Shown here piece after piece: positions 58,071 through 64,000 of a stretch of DNA of 64,000 nt. Location: assembly GCA_028867035.1 (NCBI GenBank), contig JAGWHB010000002.1, forward strand, positions 148,852-212,851, written 5' to 3'. The first letter of the stretch is position 1, and the number at the start of each line of letters is the position of its first letter. A program made the translations under genes and the position numbers. Origin of the DNA: Nitrososphaerota archaeon (GTDB lineage: Archaea > Thermoproteota > Nitrososphaeria > Nitrososphaerales > Gagatemarchaeaceae). The notes under the pieces are model-generated. The model was not told the DNA's origin, made no database searches, and saw only the letters and a program-made list of their open reading frames with translations.

Positions 58071-58739
58071 CTACATCAGCATCTTCTGCACGTCTGGCGG
58101 GAGCATCTGCATCATCATCCCCCTCTTCTCCTGGGGCATCTCCATCATCAGTTCCTTCATCGTGCCCATGTCCTTCATCCTGCACGCATCGTGGCACTGG
58201 CCCATCGCGGAGACCACCGCATTGAGTTCCGCCATCATCTGCTCCTTGGGGAGCCCCATCACGACCATCATGTGGGTCCCCATCAGCTTCTTCCGGGTTG
58301 CGGGGTCGAAGTCCTCGGCAAGAGCTTCGAGCCTTGAGTAGGTCAGCTCCCTAATCCCCTCCTGGTCCAGCTTCTGGACAGCGCCTATCATCATCTTCAT
58401 TCCGTTGGCCCTCTCCTCATCGTTCATCTGCGCGAATGACGACAGGCGAGTCTTGATCATGTCCCTCCTCTGCGCTTCCGGAGCACTCGCCAGCATTTTC
58501 ACCATGTCGTCCATGGTTCCGGAGCCCATTCCACCGCTCATCGGTTTACTTGTCACCTGAGGAGAAACAGCCTCTCGCACCATGGTTCCCCCGGTGGCAG
58601 CTCCGATCACGGCTAACGCGATTCCGATAATTAAGACGACCATTCCACCAATGAGGGTGCCCGACGAGCCACCGAGCCCGGCTACAGTACCCCCTACTAC
58701 GAGAACGATGATGCCGAGCAACAATAGCCAGGGACGCAA
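58071..58739 (-). CDS. membrane-anchored Met-rich repeat protein with CHDAC motif
   Basis: 222 residues. Two N-terminal membrane helices (LLLLGIIVLVVGGTVAGLGG and LIGGMVVLIIGIALAVIGAA), a 25-residue linker, then the 145-residue Met-rich domain shared with the 38.5 kb protein, including MGQCHDACRMKDMGTMKELM and the end MMMQMLPPDVQKMLM. DNA of both copies is alike over more than 300 bases, so duplication is recent. The protein would present the metal-binding-like domain at the cytosolic membrane face or outside; topology is unclear. Confidence 0.7.
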   Translation of the reverse strand: MRPWLLLLGIIVLVVGGTVAGLGGSSGTLIGGMVVLIIGIALAVIGAATGGTMVREAVSPQVTSKPMSGGMGSGTMDDMVKMLASAPEAQRRDMIKTRLSSFAQMNDEERANGMKMMIGAVQKLDQEGIRELTYSRLEALAEDFDPATRKKLMGTHMMVVMGLPKEQMMAELNAVVSAMGQCHDACRMKDMGTMKELMMEMPQEKRGMMMQMLPPDVQKMLM

Positions 58740-58988
58740 TTTTTCGTCGTCATCGGAAGCGGATGGTAGATTGAAAAACCTGACTCTTCACTTGGGACAG
58801 GCGATTCGAGAGCGAGTTTCGTTCGATTAAGTAAAACGCGACTTGCCTTGCTAGGATTAATCGGAGCCCCTTTGTGTCCTGAAAGGTAGAGGATGTGACG
58901 AAGACTTGGGTCATAGTTTGCACAGGCGTGTAACCAAGTCAGAGACTCCATTTTCAGTTCGGACCTGCTCACCGCGGGTCTGCTCGCG

Positions 58989-59624
58989 CTATTCCTTGCT
59001 CTTGTGCGACGCGATCCTCTCCTTGTAGGCCTGCAGGCACTCTTCGCCTGAGAAGTAATATCTCCCCCCTGAAATCAACTCGACTATCGGCTTTCCAGGA
59101 ATCAGGGTTCCACAGAAATCGCACCTGAACTGAAGGGGAGCGTTGGGCTTGACAGAGGCCCCGTACTCTTCTTTCAGAACCTTCGAGACGACGAAGGATG
59201 AAAAATCAGAGAGCCCGGTCTGTGATGGGAGTTTCTTTGACAGAAGTTCGCTAAGGTTTTGCAGGTCGTCTATCTCCAGCTCTATCATCACCTGCTTCTC
59301 GCCAGCTATGAAGTAAGCGCTCCGCACCTCCCCGAGCTTTGAGAGTTGATCCTTGAGCGCGGTGACATCGCCTTCTGCGAGTTTGGCCGTCACAAATATT
59401 CTGGTCCTTCCCAAGAACTTCTCGGAGTCCAAAATCGCGGTGAATTTCTTTATCACGCCCATCTCCGTCAGCTTCTTCATCCTGGTCCGGACAGTTGGGA
59501 GACTCACGCCAACGCTTTCCGCAATCTCCTTGTACATCATCCTCCCGTCCTTTTGCAAAAGTTCTATTATCTCGGAATCGATGTTATCGAGTTGAACGGA
59601 CACGCTGGCTTCCTTTCTCCCCAT
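58989..59624 (-). CDS. Lrp-TRASH metal-responsive regulator (CopR/CopT-like)
   Basis: 211 residues. An AsnC/Lrp HTH (IDSEIIELLQKDGRMMYKEI, GVSLPTVRTRMKKL), an Lrp ligand-like fold (KLGEVRSAYFIAGEKQVMIE) and a C-terminal TRASH finger (FRCDFCGTLIPGKPIVELIS, FSGEECLQAYKER). This is the CopR/CopT layout of Crenarchaeota that controls copper export genes. It supports a metal role for the region. The ATG at 59624 lies 25 bases from a TATA box. A 250-base gap separates it from the Met-rich gene. Confidence 0.85.
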   Translation of the reverse strand: MGRKEASVSVQLDNIDSEIIELLQKDGRMMYKEIAESVGVSLPTVRTRMKKLTEMGVIKKFTAILDSEKFLGRTRIFVTAKLAEGDVTALKDQLSKLGEVRSAYFIAGEKQVMIELEIDDLQNLSELLSKKLPSQTGLSDFSSFVVSKVLKEEYGASVKPNAPLQFRCDFCGTLIPGKPIVELISGGRYYFSGEECLQAYKERIASHKSKE

Positions 59625-59644
59625 AAAGGTCAGCAAGGGCGGAA

Positions 59645-59652
59645 GATTTAAT
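59645..59652 (-). promoter_or_regulatory. TATA box of the Lrp-TRASH regulator
   Basis: ATTAAATC on the minus strand is centred 25 bases before the ATG at 59624; it shifts the start from the upstream ATG at 59636. Confidence 0.55.
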
Positions 59653-59764
59653 CTATGTGTTTTCGTTTTTAACGGTTTGTCCCCGTATTGTAATATTCCC
59701 TTAATTAGACCTTAGGGAGAACTTCCGTAAATAAGTCCAACCCCCTCTAGGTTTAGTAAATCAA

Positions 59765-60040
59765 CTATCTAGTGCGTTGATGCACCGCGACCATACCCGA
59801 ACAGTAGCAAACCATAGGCCAGCAGGTATACATGGGGAGCCGGGACCCTGGATTGATCACATAGGGGTACGCCCCATTATCACCAACGGACAAATCCGCA
59901 CCATGTTCCGAGAGGAATCGCAAACAGCCAGCCTTGACAATTGATTTCAGACGGTTGGTTTTCTTGATTCGCGGAGGGGGAAGTCGCTGCAAGGGCGTCC
60001 GTCTGCGACAGAACGGCTCAGGCAGCGAACCACGATACAA
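59765..60040 (-). CDS. hypothetical Cys-containing protein
   Basis: 91 residues. The C-terminal half LPMYTCWPMVCYCSGMVAVH is rich in Cys and Met and could bind metal, but the start and N-terminus (Pro/Arg-rich) are not convincing. No family. It lies between the regulator and the cupredoxin gene, both on the same strand. Confidence 0.3.
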   Translation of the reverse strand: MYRGSLPEPFCRRRTPLQRLPPPRIKKTNRLKSIVKAGCLRFLSEHGADLSVGDNGAYPYVINPGSRLPMYTCWPMVCYCSGMVAVHQRTR

Positions 60041-60067
60041 CGCCCCTCGGGTCGCGTGTGAGATGGG

Positions 60068-60535
60068 CTACCGCACAATCAGCTTCCCCCACTGCATGAA
60101 GAAGTGAATGGTGCAGAATATCGAGCAGTAGATCTGGAACGAACCTGATTCCGATGCGTAGAAGGAGACGTGGATGACCTGGCCTGGTGGCACGACCTCT
60201 ATGTTGCTGTCAGAATAGTGCTGCACCTGGAAGCCGTGAGCCTGGGTGTCCGTGTTGCAGACAACTATGTTGACCTCAGAACCGTTGTCGACCGTGATCA
60301 CCGGCCAGAACACCTTGGGCACGCCGTGGGGAATGCTGTCGTTGAAGCCCTCGGCGCTTGCTATGATGAGAAAGCCGTTCGCAGGTTTCACGCACCCCGG
60401 AGGCAACTGCGCCGCCTGGCTCGTGGCGCTCGACGTACTTGCGCCCAGACCGGCCACAAAGAGGGAGAGAGCTATGCCGGCCACCGAAAGCGAAGCCACG
60501 AGTATTATCAGCACCGGACGCCTGATGCCCTTCAA
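60068..60535 (-). CDS. CuA-like cupredoxin, membrane-anchored or secreted
   Basis: 155 residues. An N-terminal signal anchor (RPVLIILVASLSVAGIALSL) leads to a cupredoxin fold: AHGFQVQHYSDSN gives a His ligand and IYCSIFCTIHFFMQWGKLIV the loop with two Cys, His and Met. This is the CuA loop of cytochrome oxidase subunit II and nitrous-oxide reductase, but His follows the second Cys after two residues instead of three. It could carry electrons or store copper outside. It is nine bases downstream of the ZIP-like gene. Confidence 0.78.
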   Translation of the reverse strand: MKGIRRPVLIILVASLSVAGIALSLFVAGLGASTSSATSQAAQLPPGCVKPANGFLIIASAEGFNDSIPHGVPKVFWPVITVDNGSEVNIVVCNTDTQAHGFQVQHYSDSNIEVVPPGQVIHVSFYASESGSFQIYCSIFCTIHFFMQWGKLIVR

Positions 60536-60544
60536 CCGGCTCGC

Positions 60545-61333
60545 CTAATGGAAAAGCGCGGCAAAATATATGCTCCCTAAGCCCAGGAGCAGGAATAGTG
60601 CGGCCCTGAAAGATTCGGATTCGGAAAGATGAGAATTGAAGAGGGGCTTGCTGAGTCTGACAACCGCGTAGAACGATGTGCCGGTCGCGAAGGCGAACGC
60701 GTAGGTCGTGTCAAAGGGGACGGAGTATGCGAAGGCTTCGCCTATGACCGCCGGGACGGTGAAGACGGCTGCCAGCGTGAAGACGTCCCTCAGTACCCTG
60801 CGCATGTCGGTGAGTCTCCCCTTGGAATAGATGCAATAGGAGACGCCGACCATCATCGGCTCGAGAGCCTTATGAATCACGTACCCGACTCCGGGTGAAA
60901 GCCCTCCGAATGCATCGAGTACTGAAGTGCTCTGCGTCAGGGCAGCCGTCGCGCCGGTATCAGCGCCCTCGCCAAGACCGTGAATCCCGATGGCGAACGC
61001 CATGAGAATCGGGATGGCCAAGCTGTAAGCCGGAGCTTCTGTCTCAGGCGAGAAAGCGTGCGTGTCCAAGGCGAAGACCAAGAGGAGACCCACCGCGAAC
61101 AGGGCGAAGAGCGCGACGTGTTCAATCCCCCCGGAGAAGCTCGCGTTGACGTCGAGATAGGCGGAATCCCCCACGGTATCAGAGAAATACCAAAGGAAGA
61201 TTCCGACGGCCAGAGCGGCGAGATATTCGCGCCTGATTCGCCGTCCGGCCGTGGTAACGAGCCCGAGCCCTAGCAGGACCGGGATGAGCGTGGCGCCTAA
61301 AAACGAGACGAAGGCGACCAGATAGGGTATCAA
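60545..61333 (-). CDS. ZIP-family-like metal transporter
   Basis: 262 residues with eight membrane segments. TM4 has GIHGLGEGADTGATAAL (His-x3-Glu-like pair) and TM5 IHKALEPMMVGVSY (His-x4-Glu), the positions where ZIP proteins bind metal. ZIP proteins move Zn, Fe or other divalent ions into the cytosol. Pairing with a cupredoxin gene suggests copper or iron, as inference. It probably heads a two-gene operon. Confidence 0.75.
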   Translation of the reverse strand: MIPYLVAFVSFLGATLIPVLLGLGLVTTAGRRIRREYLAALAVGIFLWYFSDTVGDSAYLDVNASFSGGIEHVALFALFAVGLLLVFALDTHAFSPETEAPAYSLAIPILMAFAIGIHGLGEGADTGATAALTQSTSVLDAFGGLSPGVGYVIHKALEPMMVGVSYCIYSKGRLTDMRRVLRDVFTLAAVFTVPAVIGEAFAYSVPFDTTYAFAFATGTSFYAVVRLSKPLFNSHLSESESFRAALFLLLGLGSIYFAALFH

Positions 61334-61454
61334 TTCTTCCTCCTGCGCGTTTTCATTCGAGGAATGAGCTTCAACCCTGATGCGGACCTTGTCAGGTGCG
61401 CCTCCGGTCTCGGGAGCGACTCTTCCTCGAATGGTCGATGCGGGGTCATCTCTG

Positions 61455-64000
61455 TCATCCTGTGACGTACAGGGTAACGAACTTCGACTGATATACCAGG
61501 CCGTCGGTGACCGTGAAGACGAGGGTGTACTCGCCAGGTGGAAGGCTCGCGCCCACCGCTATTGTCACGGATACGTCTTTGCTGCCGTTGAGCGACGCGA
61601 ACCCGCTTACACTGGGGTTCATAGTGATTTCGTTCGGGCTCGAAAAGATGGATTCAGAATCAGAAAACTGGAATGTGAGCGGATTTGCGGATGAGCCGCT
61701 GACCATCATCGTGAGTTGGGTCGTCCCGCCCTGCGGAACCCGGATTGTTGCGTTGGGGGCCACCGACACCGAGAAGCCAGGTACATACGACGCGTTCACG
61801 AACCCAACCAGGTTCCCTGTGACAGAAACGAACCAGGCCCCGCCCCCTCCGAGTGCGAATGTCTGGGTGTTGAGGATGTCGAAGGGGCTGGTTACCGGGG
61901 GATCCGATTCACTGTATTCCGTCATGGTACCCTGGGCCACGTTGATCACCCCCATCCTGTTGCCGTAGTGCTCGTTGAACCACACGAGGGATCCGTTGAC
62001 GGCTATGAAGTACGGCAGTGTGGTGGAGGTGTAGTTCACCGTCGATGTCGGATATGTAAGCCACGCACCGTCGCGCATGTCGTAGGCGACCACCTGGGAA
62101 GTCCCGTGCTGGGCGACCCAGACATCACCGTCCCCATATGAAATGCCGAAAGGGTAGTAGAGCAAGCGAAGCGCGCTGGCGTTGGTGAAGTCGAAGCGGT
62201 CGGCCGGGAAGGTGTAGACCGCGTTGGTGACGAAGTAACCGGTGTCGTTGACGAAGATGATGTCAGCCGGAACCCCTCCCGCCGCTGGCGGCAATGGATA
62301 CTGGACCACGGTGCCGTTGGAAAGGACCCTGCCAACGCTGTCTGCGAGGACCTCGGGCACCCAGAGCGATCCGTCAGGTCCTACCGTGAGGGTGTACGGG
62401 CTCGAGTCGTTGACGGGCATCACAATGGTCTCGGTCGAGCCCGTGGTCGGGTTCGTGCCGACAAGCTGGTTTCCCGCGTCGTCCGAAGCCCACACCATCC
62501 CCCTCCAGAAGGCTACCCCCCATATGGCCGTCTTGAACGAGCACGTGTACTGGCCGACGCCGTAGGCCGGGTTGGGAGGCCACGGGTACTCCACGAGGGT
62601 CCCGTTGGGGAAGAGGTGCGCCACGCCTGTAAGGTTCTGCTCGCCGAACCACACCGAGCTGTCGGGCGCGACTGCGACCGCGTTGGGCGCCCTGCCGGGC
62701 TGGGGAAGCGCGAATTCGGTGACGGCGCCGAAACGTGTCTCCTTCAGTTGGGACCTGTGCGGCCCCGGGCTCTTGAAAATGGAGGAACAGCCGCCGCTGC
62801 TGGCCTGGCCCCCCGAGCCGGTCGTGCCGCTCGTCGTGCCCCCCCCGGCGGTCAGCTGGGACGGAGGGGGTGCGCCCGCAAGCGCCGAAGAGTAGAGGTA
62901 CAGGGATCCAGAGACCAACAGCGCCACAACTGCGATGGTTAGGAACTTGCGATACGCCCTCTTACCAGGTCCCCCTTTCACCATGGCCACAGCGATGCCG
63001 ACCGACACGGCGCCCGACGCCAGAAAGGCCACAGAGACAGCCGTGACGGGCCCCCCCGCATTCGGGGTCACCGTGAGGCTCACCGTGACTGCCTGAACGA
63101 CCGATTGACCTGCGAAAGAGATTGTGGCCGAGTAGGTCCCGGGGGGCAGGGCATTCTTAATTTGGAGAAGGAGCGGGACGCTGAACTGGGTCTGGGTTAA
63201 CTGTTCGGCCCGCCCCAGGGAGTATGATATGTCCTGGAATGGGATTCCGTTGACCCAAATAGTAAGATTCCCTGGCAGCGCATGAAGCGGGGGGACGTCC
63301 AGGGCCATGTTCAACGTATAGGTCGTCCCTCCCTCGAGGGTGACGTGCCGTGAAGGCAAGGAGATGTTAAAGGGGAGGGGGGCGCTCGGGTCTATCATCC
63401 CCAACCTGTTGGCTGTGCCCTCAGTGAACCACACCCTACCTTGCCCGTCTATCGCAAGCTCAGACGGGAATGAGGAGCCCGTGGGGACGATGTACTCCGT
63501 CATAGTCCCGTCGGGGCGGAGGACCCCTATCCTGTTGGCGTTCTGTTCGGCGAACCACGCATCGCCGTTCGGGGCGACTACTATCCCAAAAGGCTCGGTG
63601 CGCTGCGCGGCTCCGGGCAGGGGGGTGTTCCAGAACGCTTTGACAGCGGATCCGGAGGCTGGCAGGAGTGGGCCAAGCCGGTAGACGACGTCCAGCGCGT
63701 GGTCGGCGACCCAGATGGTGCCGTTCGGCCCTTCCGCTATGCCGGTGGGGGAGTCCATCGAGTCCTGGCCGTTGTCGAACGTCAGGTTGCCTGCGACTTC
63801 GAGCTTGCCAGTGGCAGGGTCGAAGGACCCTAGCTTCCCTACCGGAGACTCCGGTATGGTGAACCATATCGTGCCGTTGGGACCGCCGACGATGGGCCCT
63901 GCCACGCAGGTGCACGGGACGTGGTACTCCGTAATATTACCATTGGACAGGTCGAGTCTGCCGAGTGCATTTCCGTTATATTCCGAGAACCAGACCGAGC
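61455..64000 (-). CDS. double Vgb-type propeller surface protein, partial
   Basis: Frame enters from the right edge, 848 codons visible. Blades of the streptogramin-lyase (Vgb) type repeat as GPNGTIWFTIPE, GPNGTIWVADHA, APNGDAWFAEQNANRIGVL. After an Ig-like domain come two membrane helices (AVSVAFLASGAVSVGIAVAM and FLTIAVVALLVSGSLYLYSS) around a short basic loop, then a Gly/Ser linker, a second propeller (APDSSVWFGEQNLTG) and a second Ig-like domain ending VTLYVTG. So both propellers would lie outside, held by a helical hairpin. Streptogramin lysis is not implied. Confidence 0.72.
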   Translation of the reverse strand, partial: SVWFSEYNGNALGRLDLSNGNITEYHVPCTCVAGPIVGGPNGTIWFTIPESPVGKLGSFDPATGKLEVAGNLTFDNGQDSMDSPTGIAEGPNGTIWVADHALDVVYRLGPLLPASGSAVKAFWNTPLPGAAQRTEPFGIVVAPNGDAWFAEQNANRIGVLRPDGTMTEYIVPTGSSFPSELAIDGQGRVWFTEGTANRLGMIDPSAPLPFNISLPSRHVTLEGGTTYTLNMALDVPPLHALPGNLTIWVNGIPFQDISYSLGRAEQLTQTQFSVPLLLQIKNALPPGTYSATISFAGQSVVQAVTVSLTVTPNAGGPVTAVSVAFLASGAVSVGIAVAMVKGGPGKRAYRKFLTIAVVALLVSGSLYLYSSALAGAPPPSQLTAGGGTTSGTTGSGGQASSGGCSSIFKSPGPHRSQLKETRFGAVTEFALPQPGRAPNAVAVAPDSSVWFGEQNLTGVAHLFPNGTLVEYPWPPNPAYGVGQYTCSFKTAIWGVAFWRGMVWASDDAGNQLVGTNPTTGSTETIVMPVNDSSPYTLTVGPDGSLWVPEVLADSVGRVLSNGTVVQYPLPPAAGGVPADIIFVNDTGYFVTNAVYTFPADRFDFTNASALRLLYYPFGISYGDGDVWVAQHGTSQVVAYDMRDGAWLTYPTSTVNYTSTTLPYFIAVNGSLVWFNEHYGNRMGVINVAQGTMTEYSESDPPVTSPFDILNTQTFALGGGGAWFVSVTGNLVGFVNASYVPGFSVSVAPNATIRVPQGGTTQLTMMVSGSSANPLTFQFSDSESIFSSPNEITMNPSVSGFASLNGSKDVSVTIAVGASLPPGEYTLVFTVTDGLVYQSKFVTLYVTG

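Noticed and set aside
1..64000. CRISPR arrays or rRNA genes
   Set aside because: No regularly spaced repeats and no rRNA-like sequence were seen on either strand.

Overview
The window is about 64 kb of archaeal chromosome, roughly 55-60% GC. The archaeal evidence is direct: a 75-residue histone, ribosomal protein S17e, KEOPS subunit Cgi121, a short archaeal-type triosephosphate isomerase, tRNA genes without encoded CCA, and many genes whose start codon (ATG, but often TTG or GTG) lies 25-29 bases downstream of a TATA box, i.e. leaderless transcription. The mix (histone, peptide/amino-acid metabolism, gluconeogenic genes, Lrp-TRASH regulator, B12-radical SAM, no ammonia-oxidation genes here) suggests a heterotrophic member of the Thermoproteota, perhaps a non-ammonia-oxidising Nitrososphaeria lineage. 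That placement is inference.

Region 1, from the left edge to about 9.5 kb, is an integrated mobile element that continues beyond the window. It carries DNA-binding proteins, a ParB-like protein, a TFB-like factor with a double zinc ribbon, a phage-type protein of a possible annealing family, small orphans, a Cys-motif membrane protein, a decayed stretch with a coaBC remnant, a DUF998 membrane protein and an archaeal tyrosine integrase. The integrase abuts a HerA-type ATPase gene that has lost its Walker A half, so the element probably sits inside herA.

Region 2 (10-36 kb) is housekeeping: AK6-like kinase, MsrA, a SelB-like pseudo-GTPase, S9 and M3 peptidases, an FTR1-like permease, tRNA-Glu beside a solitary TnpB, histone, TatD, S17e, a SerK-like kinase, a ubiquitin-like protein, t6A genes (Cgi121, Sua5) flanking a THUMP protein, TIM, glutamate dehydrogenase, class I FBPase and DhnA-type aldolase (gluconeogenesis), a PadR-controlled ABC exporter, a TetR/SDR divergon with two matching operators, tRNA-Gln, and an aminotransferase-SerB-ArgS operon.

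Region 3 (36-64 kb) is accessory and rich in putative metal handling. It starts at a tRNA-Arg gene with a 15-base insertion, followed by gene remnants (integrase N-terminus, HMA tail, a CopZ-like start). It then holds TRASH-domain proteins, a CopZ-like Fe-S/Zn protein, a Lrp-TRASH regulator of the CopR/CopT type, a ZIP-like transporter next to a CuA-like cupredoxin, multi-pass membrane proteins with a Cys-Cys motif, and four proteins sharing a Met-rich helical repeat that I do not recognise from any named family. Two of these are recent duplicates with a Cys-His-Cys-Met cluster. A GDGT-ring-synthase-like B12 radical SAM enzyme, dihydrolipoamide dehydrogenase, an MFS transporter, a C39-like peptidase and a double beta-propeller surface protein complete it. 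The Met-rich repeat proteins together with the Cys-Cys membrane proteins are the best candidate here for an undescribed system, most plausibly copper or another soft metal at the membrane.
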